A DNA stretch of 64,000 nt from Virgibacillus siamensis (GTDB taxonomy: Bacteria; Bacillota; Bacilli; Bacillales; Amphibacillaceae). Shown in pieces: positions 50,270 through 58,859 of this stretch (positions are counted from its first letter, which is position 1; each line of letters starts with the position of its first letter). The stretch lies in contig NZ_FUIH01000007.1 of assembly GCF_900162695.1 (NCBI RefSeq), forward strand, positions 2,728,001 to 2,792,000. Reading direction: 5' to 3'. The notes under the pieces were generated by a model, which did no database searches, was not told where the DNA came from, and saw only the letters and a list, made by a program, of their open reading frames with translations. Made by a program: the position numbers and the translations under genes.

Positions 50270-51247
50270 GTGCTTTTTTTAACGGATCAGGAAATACAGG
50301 AAAACTATTTTATGCAGGATGCTGTGGAAGCGATAAAAGAAGGACTTGCAGCGAAAAATAAAGGACTGATTCAAAACCCGCATCGAACCGTAATTGAAAT
50401 CCCGGACAAGCAGGCGTCAGCGTTGTATATGCCAAGTGCTGACCTGGAAAATCAAGTTGCCTCCGTGAAGGTCGTGAATATTTTTCCAAACAATCCCGCT
50501 GATGGAAAGCCGACCACACAAGGTGTGCTGATGCTGTCTGACGCTTCAGATGGAAGGCATATTTGCACAATGGATGCTTCCTACTTAACAAGACTTCGAA
50601 CCGGAGCGTTGAGCAGTATTGCGACAAGCAAACTCGCACGCGAGGATGCCAAGGTGCTTGGTGTAGTTGGGACTGGTGCGATGGCTTTTGAACAAGTATT
50701 GGGCGTTTTGGAAGCCCGTACGATTGAGACAATTGTACTTTTTAACCGGACTATAGAAAAGGCGCGAACTTTTAAAGAAAAATTAATCCATTTTGGTGTA
50801 GCGGCTGACATTCAGATTGTTGATAAGGTAAAAAACGCGGTACAGGCATCCGATATTATCAACTGCAGCACACGATCGAAGGTACCGGTATTCGATGGAA
50901 ACGATTTGAAAGATGGCACACACATAAACGGAATCGGATCTTTTTTACCGAGCATGCAGGAAGTCGATTTAAGTACCATTAAAAAAGCAACGATTATTGC
51001 GGTGGATGATCTGGAAAGTGTAAAGGAGGAGGCCGGTGAACTGATCCATGCTGACCAGTCAGGAGAATGGCGTTTTTCAGATGTGTACGGCGAACTGAGT
51101 GATTTTCCGACTGACGGCAAACTTATTCGGAAAGCATCGGATGAAATCACATTCTTCAAATCAGTCGGGGCAGCTTATTTTGATTTGGAAGTGGCAAAAG
51201 GAATCTATCAAAAGGCCAAAGAATCCGGATTTGGTACAAAAACATGA
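50270..51247 (+). CDS. Ornithine cyclodeaminase/mu-crystallin family dehydrogenase
   Basis: A 325-residue NAD(P)-binding enzyme. GTG at 50270 follows AAAGGA. N-terminal substrate domain with the Arg in NPHRTVIEIP and the VVNIFPNNP motif, then Rossmann motif VVGTGAMAFEQVLGVLEA. The family covers ornithine cyclodeaminase, alanine dehydrogenase and pyrroline-2-carboxylate (ketimine) reductase. With a hydroxyproline island in the same window, a pyrroline-2-carboxylate reductase is attractive but not proven. It is followed 24 nt later by an MFS transporter. Confidence 0.83.
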   Translation: MLFLTDQEIQENYFMQDAVEAIKEGLAAKNKGLIQNPHRTVIEIPDKQASALYMPSADLENQVASVKVVNIFPNNPADGKPTTQGVLMLSDASDGRHICTMDASYLTRLRTGALSSIATSKLAREDAKVLGVVGTGAMAFEQVLGVLEARTIETIVLFNRTIEKARTFKEKLIHFGVAADIQIVDKVKNAVQASDIINCSTRSKVPVFDGNDLKDGTHINGIGSFLPSMQEVDLSTIKKATIIAVDDLESVKEEAGELIHADQSGEWRFSDVYGELSDFPTDGKLIRKASDEITFFKSVGAAYFDLEVAKGIYQKAKESGFGTKT

Positions 51248-51271
51248 TTCATTTTTCAAGGGGGAGAATAC

Positions 51272-52558
51272 TTGGATAAAAAATTGAAACGAAAAGTCTT
51301 AACAGCAAGTTTAGTCGGAAGCTCGATTGAGTGGTTTGATTTCTTTTTATACGGAACTGTTGCCGGGCTTGTGCTGGATGATTTATATTTCCCATCATCC
51401 GACCCGATTGTTGGCCTGATGCTCGCCTATTTATCGTTCTCATTAACTTTTTTCATACGACCACTCGGCGGGGTCATTTTTGCACACATCGGCGATCGGA
51501 TCGGACGGAAAAAGACGCTCGTTATCACGTTGACCCTGATGGGCGGCGGAACGGTACTGATCGGACTATTGCCGACGTATGCGCAAATTGGAATTGCGGC
51601 TCCTATATTATTGATTTTGCTTCGTTTATTACAAGGGCTTGGACTTGGCGGTGAGTGGGGCGGCTCGCTGCTGCTGGCTGTTGAATATGCACCGGAAGGC
51701 AAAAAAGGCTTGTTTGGCAGTATCCCGCAAATGGGTGTTCCAATCGGTCTCGTGCTTGGGACGTTCACCCTGACGATGATGAGCTTGCTTCCGCATGAAG
51801 CGTTTATGACATGGGGATGGAGGCTTCCGTTCATCCTAAGTGCGCTGCTTGTCGTGTTCGGCCTGTGGATTCGTTCCGGTATTAATGAAACACCGGAATT
51901 TGAAGAGGCCAAAAAATCCGGTCAGGTTGCCAAATTGCCTGTAGTGGATACGTTAAAATACCATTGGCGTGAAGTGCTGATTGCGGTCGGTGCAAAAGTC
52001 GTGGAAACCGCGCCGTTCTATATTTTCGCAACCTTTGTCGTCAGCTATGCGACCGGCACACTGCAATATGACCAGATAACTGTACTGAATGCCATTACGA
52101 TTGCAACGGTCGTGACAGCCATCATGATTCCATTTATGGGGAAACTTTCGGACTCGATTGGACGCAAAAAAATTTATGTTATTGGCTGTATCGCCATGGT
52201 ACTCTATGCTTTTCCATACTTTATGCTGCTGTCGGTCGGGCAGGACTGGGCAGTTATTGTTGCGAGCGTACTGGCACTGGGTATTGTCTGGCCGCCAATC
52301 ACCGCAGTACTTGGCACCATGTTTTCTGATTTATTTTCCACCAAAGTACGATATACCGGCATCTCGCTCGGATATCAAATTGGTGCTGCAATGGCTGGCG
52401 GGACCGCTCCGCTGATTGCGACATGGCTGCTTGGGCAATTCAACAATGCATGGACACCAATTGCGATATTCATTGTCGCGACAGCAGTAATTTCGCTTGT
52501 GGCTGTGGCATTTACCGGGCGATATAGTAAAGATGCCAGTGTACAAAGAGGAGCATGA
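51272..52558 (+). CDS. MFS transporter of the metabolite:H+ symporter type
   Basis: A 428-residue transporter with about 12 helices. TTG at 51272 follows GGGGGAGA. MFS signatures are HIGDRIGRKKTLV between helices 2 and 3, LGGEWGGSLLLAVEYAPEGKKG in helix 4-5 and GKLSDSIGRKKIYV in the second half. It belongs to the ProP/KgtP/ShiA-like branch, which carries amino acids, betaines or organic acids with protons. It is co-transcribed with the OCD-family enzyme, so it likely imports that enzyme's substrate. Confidence 0.9.
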   Translation: MDKKLKRKVLTASLVGSSIEWFDFFLYGTVAGLVLDDLYFPSSDPIVGLMLAYLSFSLTFFIRPLGGVIFAHIGDRIGRKKTLVITLTLMGGGTVLIGLLPTYAQIGIAAPILLILLRLLQGLGLGGEWGGSLLLAVEYAPEGKKGLFGSIPQMGVPIGLVLGTFTLTMMSLLPHEAFMTWGWRLPFILSALLVVFGLWIRSGINETPEFEEAKKSGQVAKLPVVDTLKYHWREVLIAVGAKVVETAPFYIFATFVVSYATGTLQYDQITVLNAITIATVVTAIMIPFMGKLSDSIGRKKIYVIGCIAMVLYAFPYFMLLSVGQDWAVIVASVLALGIVWPPITAVLGTMFSDLFSTKVRYTGISLGYQIGAAMAGGTAPLIATWLLGQFNNAWTPIAIFIVATAVISLVAVAFTGRYSKDASVQRGA

Positions 52559-52568
52559 TTTTTCTATG

Positions 52569-52610
52569 GGCGGAGCAAATTTTCGTGTTCATTTGTTCCG
52601 CTTTTTTTGG
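52569..52610 (+). terminator. Terminator of the OCD-MFS operon
   Basis: GCGGA...TCCGC stem with inner AAA/TTT pairing followed by seven T, about 10 nt after the MFS stop. Confidence 0.85.
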
Positions 52611-52760
52611 ATAGACAGTGATGTTAACTGAAGCTGTGAGATGCTCTACTAGGTATTATTGGATAACGTTTCTATATTTACCACCTTTGTTGTAATTCGA
52701 TCATATAGCAGCAAATTCTCAACCTTGAAAGCCATTAAAAGGGTCTGTCAGAATGAAAAT

Positions 52761-52771
52761 TATGGTATACT
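52761..52771 (+). promoter_or_regulatory. Extended -10 promoter of the second type I toxin mRNA
   Basis: TATGGTATACT with TATACT at 52766-52771 and a TGG extension, about 80 nt before the toxin start, the same distance as at the first locus. Confidence 0.5.
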
Positions 52772-52851
52772 ATTAGAAATAGATTGGCTTCGCATGAGGG
52801 GTTAGGCACACTGTTCTTTTTGGGATACCTCCCAAAGAGGAGGTGATGCTC

Positions 52852-52938
52852 ATGGCTGTGGAGACTGTGTTAACGTTAATGATATCCTTTGGGATGTTGG
52901 TCGCGTTCATCATGTCAGACACAAACCATAAAAAATAA
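52852..52938 (+). CDS. Putative holin-like toxin (type I toxin-antitoxin), 28 residues
   Basis: ATG 52852 after GAGGAGGTG; product MAVETVLTLMISFGMLVAFI, then MSDTNHKK. One membrane helix with LxLMxSFGMLVA and a basic tail, like the 41703 peptide (shared pattern T-x-L-x-L-M-x-x-F-G-x-L-V-A and final HKK). Its 3' codons form the T-run of a convergent antisense RNA terminator. Confidence 0.8.
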   Translation: MAVETVLTLMISFGMLVAFIMSDTNHKK

Positions 52939-53069
52939 TCCCTCTATGCCTTTAGCCAGGTGCTGAGGGATTATTCCACTAAGTGCCTATCCCCTTTTGT
53001 CGGGGTTGGTCTATTGGAACCGTCTCATGCTATAACATGAGGCGGTTTTTACTAGGATATGTTTTTCTA
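52931..53069 (-). ncRNA. Antisense RNA antitoxin of the 52852 toxin
   Basis: Minus-strand promoter TGTACA (53097-53102), 16-nt spacer, TGG-TATAAT (53075-53080), shared in sequence with the first locus (GGTGTACAA...ATGGTATAATGA). The RNA of about 140 nt stops at AATAATCCCTC...GAGGGATTATTTTTT inside the toxin's last codons. Confidence 0.65.
53019..53050. terminator. Terminator of the second toxin mRNA
   Basis: ACCGTCTCAT-GCTATAAC-ATGAGGCGGT followed by TTTT on the toxin strand; it lies just inside the 5' end of the antisense RNA. Confidence 0.8.
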
Positions 53070-53138
53070 ATATCATTATACCACATAAGTTGATATTGTA
53101 CACCTTACATGATGGGTTCACATTTCGTCGCCGCCAAG

Positions 53139-53256
53139 TTTGCACGAATTTTTCCTGAGTTCGCACGCTTCCCGCAAAATTCGCACGTTTGAAACTCCAG
53201 TTCGCACGTTTCATCCTGACTTCGCACATTTGGACCGCCCGTTCGCACGTTTGGCC
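53139..53256. repeat. Intergenic phased repeat array J (TTCGCACGTTT core)
   Basis: Six units. GCACG cores at 53142, 53163, 53183, 53204, 53224 and 53245, alternating 21,20,21,20,21. Same core as array D. It ends about 30 nt from the 3' end of lutC. With the antisense RNA region it accounts for the gap 52939-53287. Confidence 0.92.
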
Positions 53257-53287
53257 GGACGCCTACGCTGCCACTAAAGCAGTATCC

Positions 53288-53995
53288 TTAATCATCCACT
53301 ACAATATAGGTAACTTCCACCGGGCCGTGTACGCCGACAATCAGATTCATCTCAATATCGGCGCTGTTGCTTGGGCCGGTTACAAAGCTGACGCAGGATG
53401 ACACGTCTTTGCCTTTTGCATGGTTCGCATGTATGTGCTGTGCCGCCTGGGTCATTCTTGGTACAATCGTACTTTTCGGGATGATGGCGATATAGGTTCT
53501 TGGCATCAGACTGATGGCGCGTCCGTTATGTTTATTGTTAAATAACGTAACTGTGCCGGATTCGGCGAGGGTGATGTCGCTGAATGTAATTCCGACATCG
53601 GCGCGCTCTGCAATCTGCTTATTTTCTTCGCCCTTTGTTTCATCCCATAGATGAACCTCATTGCCTTCTGTCGCCATGATGCTGAATAGTTCGTCTAGAT
53701 TGTATGCTGCATTTCGCGCATCATTGGAGGCAACGATTGTGTTTCCGTCAAATTCCTGAATTGTTTCGCGCAGTACTGTCAAAAGGCCATCCCGATCTGT
53801 CCGTTTAAAATTCGTATGGATGACCTCACAATGTTTTTCAAGAACGTCGACCAGTTCATCTGGTGTTGCATCAGGCAGGACCTTATCTTGCGGGCGGACA
53901 CTCCATTCCGGACGCTCCACCCCTTCTTTTCGACGGGCTCTTCCCATTTTGGCTGCTAAATTATCAAGAAAGGATTCTCTGTTTTGAATCGTCAT
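53288..53995 (-). CDS. lutC: L-lactate utilisation protein C
   Basis: A 235-residue LUD-domain protein of the LutABC lactate oxidation complex. ATG 53995 with AAGGAGGGAAG upstream; the open frame to 54031 lacks a site. The LUD fold shows ADVGITFSDITLAESGTVTLF near the middle and TYIAIIPKSTIVPRMTQA, CVSFVTGPSNSADIE near the end. Its ATGA start overlaps the lutB stop. Confidence 0.93.
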   Translation of the reverse strand: MTIQNRESFLDNLAAKMGRARRKEGVERPEWSVRPQDKVLPDATPDELVDVLEKHCEVIHTNFKRTDRDGLLTVLRETIQEFDGNTIVASNDARNAAYNLDELFSIMATEGNEVHLWDETKGEENKQIAERADVGITFSDITLAESGTVTLFNNKHNGRAISLMPRTYIAIIPKSTIVPRMTQAAQHIHANHAKGKDVSSCVSFVTGPSNSADIEMNLIVGVHGPVEVTYIVVDD

Positions 53996-55419
53996 TTGGC
54001 ACTTCCCTCCTTGCTGCGTTTTTTGTACCATGACCGGAATGTCTGCCGGGCTGGTGCCGGGAAGTCGCGATTTGCCGTCCAGCCGCTTAACGGTCCCGGC
54101 CCTTTCGAAATGTTTTCATCTCTTGAAAAAGGTTTCATGGCAGTGCGGGCCATTGCTGCACTCATTTTGTAGGCAGCCGGACTTGATCCCCATTTGGCGA
54201 AACCTTTCATGGCAATTTGCTCGGTAACAGGTGCCATTCCTTCCTCTTCCACAATAATCTGCCGGTGGCGAATCAGTTGTTCATGCAGCGGAATTTTCAC
54301 CGGGCAAACCTCGGTACAGGCGCCGCACAGTGATGATGCATACGGCAATTCTTTATGGTCCTCATAACCGTCTAAAAGTGGTGTCAGGACAGCACCGATT
54401 GGACCCGGATATACAGACCCATACGCGTGTCCGCCGACATGCCGGTACACCGGGCATACGTTGATGCATGCGGCACAACGGATACAGTGGAGCGCTGATT
54501 GGAATTCCGTTCCTAAAATTTTCGAGCGGCCGTTGTCCACGATGACAAGGTGGTATTCCTCAGGTCCGTCCGTTTCGCCTTCCAGACGCGTTCCGGTGAT
54601 CGATGTCACATAGCTGGTCAATTTTTGTCCTACCGCCGCGCGGGTTAACAGGCTGACAAGAACATCAAGTTCTTCCCATGTCGGCACAATCCGCTCCATT
54701 CCCATCACAGATATTTGCGTGTCCGGGAGGCCTGTCGCCATGCGGGCATTCCCTTCATTTGTAACAAGCGTCACCGCACCGGACTCTGCAACAGCAAAGT
54801 TACAGCCTGTAATGCCAACATCGGCGGACAAAAATTCCTGTCTCAGCTGTTCGCGGGCAAATCCCGCCAGTTCTTCCGGATTGTCCGATTTATCGTACCC
54901 TTTTTTATTGGCAAATGTTTCGCGGATCTGCTCTTTATTTTTATGAATGGCAGGCGCCACGATATGTGATGGCGGGTCTTCATCCAGCTGCAGAATCCAT
55001 TCGCCCAGGTCCGATTCGACAACATCGGCGCCGACTTCTTCAATTGCCTCATTCATGCCGATTTCTTCGGTGACCATTGATTTGGATTTCACAACTTTTT
55101 TGGCGTTCTTTTTCTTCATCACGTTTTGAATGTATGCATTCGCTTCTTCGGCTGTTTCCGCAAAAAATACATTCCCGCCGCGTTTCGATACATTTTCACT
55201 TAAAAGCTGCAAATAATAATCGATATTTTCCAGCGTGTGGGTACGGATCTCCTCTCCCAGTGTGCGCCAGTCTTCCCAATTTCCAAGTTCATCTGCCTGC
55301 TTTTGCCGGCCGTCCCTGAAGCGTCCCTGCGCGGAGGTTACAGCCTGACGCATAAAGTCGTTTTCGACCCCTTCCTGAATCCGCTCTTTATATGGGGCTT
55401 CACTAATTTTTATACCCAA
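53992..55419 (-). CDS. lutB: L-lactate utilisation iron-sulfur protein B
   Basis: A 475-residue LUD plus ferredoxin protein. TTG 55419 (MGIKISEAPYKER) has GGAGGG 7 nt upstream, better than ATG 55434 which overlaps it. LUD domain at about 70-290 (ADVGITGCNFAVAESGAVTLVT), then two 4Fe-4S motifs, CIRCAACINVCPVYRHVG and LCGACTEVCPVKIPLHEQL. It relays electrons in lactate-to-pyruvate oxidation. Confidence 0.94.
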   Translation of the reverse strand: MGIKISEAPYKERIQEGVENDFMRQAVTSAQGRFRDGRQKQADELGNWEDWRTLGEEIRTHTLENIDYYLQLLSENVSKRGGNVFFAETAEEANAYIQNVMKKKNAKKVVKSKSMVTEEIGMNEAIEEVGADVVESDLGEWILQLDEDPPSHIVAPAIHKNKEQIRETFANKKGYDKSDNPEELAGFAREQLRQEFLSADVGITGCNFAVAESGAVTLVTNEGNARMATGLPDTQISVMGMERIVPTWEELDVLVSLLTRAAVGQKLTSYVTSITGTRLEGETDGPEEYHLVIVDNGRSKILGTEFQSALHCIRCAACINVCPVYRHVGGHAYGSVYPGPIGAVLTPLLDGYEDHKELPYASSLCGACTEVCPVKIPLHEQLIRHRQIIVEEEGMAPVTEQIAMKGFAKWGSSPAAYKMSAAMARTAMKPFSRDENISKGPGPLSGWTANRDFPAPARQTFRSWYKKRSKEGSAK

Positions 55420-55445
55420 AGCACTTCCCTCCATTCGATTGATTT

Positions 55446-56159
55446 TTAGCGATTTAAAATTTCCGATATGTGAGCTATTTTGACATCCTTGCCTTCCCGT
55501 TTCATGCGTCCGCCGATGTTCATCAGACAGGCCATGTCACCGCCGACCAAATATTCCGCACCTGTTTCGGAAACGTGGCGTGATTTTTCTTTGACCATTT
55601 CACCGGAGATGACGGAGTTTTTAACGGCAAACGTTCCACCGAATCCGCAGCAGTCCTCTTTTACCGGCAACTCTATCAATTCAGCGCCTTTGACATGATT
55701 TAACAGTGTCATAGGAGCATCCTTCACACCGAGAATCCTTGTCATATGGCATGATGGATGGTACGTAACTTTCCCTTTGAATGTTGATCCTACATCTGTA
55801 ACACCAAGGACATCCACCAAGAACTGCGTCAGCTCGTATGATTTGGCTGCTAGTTTTTTTGCTTCTTCTTCCCAGACAATGTCGCCTTTGAAAATTTTCG
55901 GATATTCATGCAGCATACCGACACATGAACCGGATGGACCGACGACATAATCCGAAAACTGAAATGCCTTCATCATTTGTTTCATCGATTCCTTGGCATC
56001 TTCCAAATAACCACTGTTGAACGCCGGCTGCCCGCAGCATGTCTGCGTTTCCGGAAAGTCCACCTCACACCCGACTTTCTCCAATAATTCAACGGTATCT
56101 TTTCCTACGTTTGAGGTGAAGATATCGCACATACATGTAATAAACAATGAAACTTTCAA
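55446..56159 (-). CDS. lutA: L-lactate utilisation protein A
   Basis: A 237-residue protein with two CCG (DUF224) cysteine-rich domains: FPETQTCCGQPAFNSGY and KEDCCGFGGTFAVKN, plus TYHPSCHMTRILG, the type found in heterodisulfide reductase and glycolate oxidase iron-sulfur subunits. First gene of lutABC. GGAGG before ATG 56159. Confidence 0.94.
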   Translation of the reverse strand: MKVSLFITCMCDIFTSNVGKDTVELLEKVGCEVDFPETQTCCGQPAFNSGYLEDAKESMKQMMKAFQFSDYVVGPSGSCVGMLHEYPKIFKGDIVWEEEAKKLAAKSYELTQFLVDVLGVTDVGSTFKGKVTYHPSCHMTRILGVKDAPMTLLNHVKGAELIELPVKEDCCGFGGTFAVKNSVISGEMVKEKSRHVSETGAEYLVGGDMACLMNIGGRMKREGKDVKIAHISEILNR

Positions 56160-56187
56160 TGGTTACACCTCCAATTTTTAAAAAGCA

Positions 56188-56201
56188 GGTCATCATATGA
56201 C
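56188..56201. promoter_or_regulatory. LutR operator before lutA
   Basis: GGTCATCATATGAC, an imperfect copy of the TCATC-N-GATGA type site, 29-42 nt upstream of the lutA start. Confidence 0.55.
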
Positions 56202-56258
56202 TGCATTTAATTTAAAAGACTTCACACGATGTAAAGCCTTGTTTGATTTTCATCAGCT

Positions 56259-56981
56259 TCAATTAATGTATTCCGAAATGACTTGATCCACTCTGACCAG
56301 ATGATTCAGCATTGCTTGCCGGGCACCTTCGGAATTGCCGGATTTGATTGCGTTGTATATCAGCTCGTGCTCGCTGAACAATTGTTTGCTTCGTTCTTCC
56401 GAATAGAGAATCAAACGGCGGGTCTCCCGCATCGACTCCACCATAATATCCGATACACTGCCCATCAGATTGATGAGCATTTTATTATGGGAAGCTTTCG
56501 CGATAGCAAGGTGGAAATCAAAATCCGCCTTTTCCCCAACGTCCCCTCTGCCTTTTGCATCTTTCATATCCTGCAGTGCCTGTCTGATCGGTTCCAGTTC
56601 CGATTCCAAATGGTTCTCCGCTGCAAGTGCTGCCGAGCCAACTTCCAATATTTTCCGCACTTCGGATAACTCCCGAATGTCATCCCGCTTCATGATCAAT
56701 GCAGTTGCTACAGGCAATGAAAATCTTGATGCGTCAAATTCCTTTATATACGTGCCTTCGCCTTGCCGCATTTCCACAATCCCCATAGCCCGCAGTCCGC
56801 TTAATGCTTCGCGAATCGCCGAGCGGCTGACATCATAGCTTTTCGCCAGTTGTTCCACGGAATCCAGCTTATCGCCCGGCTGGAGTTTTCCGGATTTCAG
56901 CATTTCTATTAATGAATCAGAAATTTCCTCATAGATTTTTCGTGTTTTAATCGGTTTAATATTCAATGTGATTTCATCCAC
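56259..56981 (-). CDS. lutR: FadR-type GntR regulator of lactate utilisation
   Basis: A 240-residue regulator. N-terminal winged helix (LDSVEQLAKSYDVSRSAIREALSGLRAMGIVEMRQGEGTYI in pieces), C-terminal FCD domain with metal-ligand residues in DFDFHLAIAKASHN and the late SEHELIYNAIKSGN. In Bacillus, LutR represses lutABC and lactate is the signal. The GTG at 56981 is the longest start; a TTG at 56966 has AAGGTGG about 10 nt upstream and is equally possible. Confidence 0.9.
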   Translation of the reverse strand: MDEITLNIKPIKTRKIYEEISDSLIEMLKSGKLQPGDKLDSVEQLAKSYDVSRSAIREALSGLRAMGIVEMRQGEGTYIKEFDASRFSLPVATALIMKRDDIRELSEVRKILEVGSAALAAENHLESELEPIRQALQDMKDAKGRGDVGEKADFDFHLAIAKASHNKMLINLMGSVSDIMVESMRETRRLILYSEERSKQLFSEHELIYNAIKSGNSEGARQAMLNHLVRVDQVISEYIN

Positions 56982-57045
56982 CTTATCCCATTTTACATAC
57001 TCTCAGTTTACTTGAAAGCAAGCAAATAAGAAAGGGCAGCAGTTT

Positions 57046-58632
57046 TTATAAAATAGTCATGATGATAAAACCACCCAATCCTGCCAGTAAACCGTAAATA
57101 ATTGCAGGGATTAACGTTTTGCGAATGATGTCCCCTTCTTTACCAGTCAAACCAACAACCGTGGAAGCCGCGACAACATTATGCACGCAAATCATATTGC
57201 CAGCCGCACCGCCAATAACCAGAAGTGCAAGGATGATTTGTGTATTCATACCCGTCTGATTGGCAACACTGTACTGGATTGGTGAAAAAGTCAATGTCGA
57301 TACAGTATCACTGCCTGTAATAAATGCCCCCAGTTCACCTAAAAATGGTGCTACAAAGACCCAGCCGGATCCGAATGTTGCTGCCAGTGCCTCGGCAATG
57401 TATTGCGGCATGCTGATAAGATCATTCGCATTCATCCCGGAATTTGTAAACACCTGTACCAGTGCCAGTGTTGAAAACAAGGCCAGACCTGCAGTTTGTA
57501 TGGATTGCAGCGATTCCTTGGATGCTTTGGCGAAATTTGAAAATGATTTTCGCTGGATGATAACGGCTAATACCGCAGCCAAAACGAGTACGGTACCTGG
57601 TGAATACAACACTTCCCAGCCGGATGTTACGCCTTCAAATCCAAGAATGTTTTCCCATGTCAAATCCACATATGTCAGCGTAAATTCTTTTATCGGATCA
57701 ATAATTCTTGTAATCAACAGAAGTGCCACTACGATAAGATATGGTGACCAGGCTTTGACTAGACTCATTTCGGATTTTTCTGATTTGATTTCAAAGTTAT
57801 CCTGCAACGCATCTTTCCAAACCGTTTTAGGCATCAGAAATCCCTTTCTCGCAGTGAACGTCGATACCAAAAGCCCGGTTAACGAAGCCAAAATCGCGAC
57901 AAATTCCTGTCCGAACAATACAGCGAATAAAAGCGCAGATCCAGTGTAGACAATCCCGATGAAAAGTGCCCACGGTGCCAGTTCGAATACGTTCGATAGA
58001 CTTTTCTTCTTACTGAAAAATAACGTTAAAATAATGACCAGCATGAGCGGTATAAAGGTTCCCCCAAATAAATCAATCAGGGTAATTTTTACACCAATTT
58101 CATTAAAGAATTCCAAATTCGCACCGGGAATGTTACTGAGGCCGATTTGAACCGGCGTACCCACAGCACCGAAAGATACCGCTGAACTATCGGCAATCAA
58201 TGCCAAGGCGGCAGCTGCCATTGGATTAAAACCAAGCGCCACCATCAATGGTCCGGTTACAGCAGCCGGTGTGCCAAATCCGGCCGCACCTTCAATCAAT
58301 GCGCCAAACAGAAACGCCACAATGATGACCTGAACCCGCATATCACTTGAAATATTACGGAATCCTTCATTAATCCGGTCAACCGCTCCTGTATGACGCA
58401 ATGTGTTGAGCAGGACAATAGCCCCGAACAAGATTAATAGAATCGTTAAAGCCTTATGTATACCCTGCAAAACTGAAGCGGTTACAATTGCGCCGCCCAT
58501 TCCCCAGACAAATAATGCCAAAATGATAATGATAATTGCACTGAAAAACATCCCTTTAATCGCCGGCATTCTAAAAATAACCAGAAAGATGAATGGTGCA
58601 ATAATCGCACTTAATGCCACAAGCAATAACAA
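57046..58632 (-). CDS. lutP: L-lactate permease
   Basis: A 528-residue LctP-family transporter with about 13 membrane segments. Signature segments include GALIEGAAGFGTPAAVTGPL, GFNPMAAAALALIADSSAVSFGAVGTPVQIGL and GAAGNMICVHNVVAASTVVGL. It imports L-lactate with protons for LutABC. TTG 58632 follows GAGGAGGG by 7 nt. A LutR-type operator and a cre site lie upstream. Confidence 0.95.
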   Translation of the reverse strand: MLLLVALSAIIAPFIFLVIFRMPAIKGMFFSAIIIIILALFVWGMGGAIVTASVLQGIHKALTILLILFGAIVLLNTLRHTGAVDRINEGFRNISSDMRVQVIIVAFLFGALIEGAAGFGTPAAVTGPLMVALGFNPMAAAALALIADSSAVSFGAVGTPVQIGLSNIPGANLEFFNEIGVKITLIDLFGGTFIPLMLVIILTLFFSKKKSLSNVFELAPWALFIGIVYTGSALLFAVLFGQEFVAILASLTGLLVSTFTARKGFLMPKTVWKDALQDNFEIKSEKSEMSLVKAWSPYLIVVALLLITRIIDPIKEFTLTYVDLTWENILGFEGVTSGWEVLYSPGTVLVLAAVLAVIIQRKSFSNFAKASKESLQSIQTAGLALFSTLALVQVFTNSGMNANDLISMPQYIAEALAATFGSGWVFVAPFLGELGAFITGSDTVSTLTFSPIQYSVANQTGMNTQIILALLVIGGAAGNMICVHNVVAASTVVGLTGKEGDIIRKTLIPAIIYGLLAGLGGFIIMTIL

Positions 58633-58654
58633 CGTAAAACCCTCCTCTAATATT

Positions 58655-58668
58655 CGTAATCGCTTTCA
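58655..58668. promoter_or_regulatory. Candidate cre site before lutP
   Basis: Minus strand TGAAAGCGATTACG matches the cre consensus at 13 of 14 positions, between the LutR operator and the lutP start. Confidence 0.5.
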
Positions 58669-58707
58669 AAGTCCATAAATAAAAAAGTCATGCATTTATG
58701 ATAATCT

Positions 58708-58722
58708 GGTCATCAGATGACC
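58708..58722. promoter_or_regulatory. LutR operator before lutP
   Basis: GGTCATC-A-GATGACC, a perfect 7-1-7 inverted repeat containing TCATC-N-GATGA, the recognised LutR-type site. Confidence 0.75.
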
Positions 58723-58804
58723 TTATTAATATGAATACTTTACAATGTGTGAGGGTTTTTGTCAAATACAATAAGTAAATTAAAGTATATTATATGCAAT
58801 AAAA

Positions 58805-58835
58805 TAACCCCCTTTTGCTGAAGAGGGTTACTATT
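58805..58835 (-). terminator. Terminator of the sulfotransferase-like gene
   Basis: Minus strand AACCCTC...AGGGGGTT stem followed by ATTTTATT, 25 nt past the stop at 58860. Confidence 0.65.
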
Positions 58836-58859
58836 CTTTCGTCATATTTTCAATCCCTG

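Noticed and set aside
50270..52558. Assignment of the OCD-family gene and MFS transporter to the hydroxyproline regulon
   Set aside because: No sigma-54 promoter is present and a dedicated XRE-cupin regulator with its own palindrome sits beside them.
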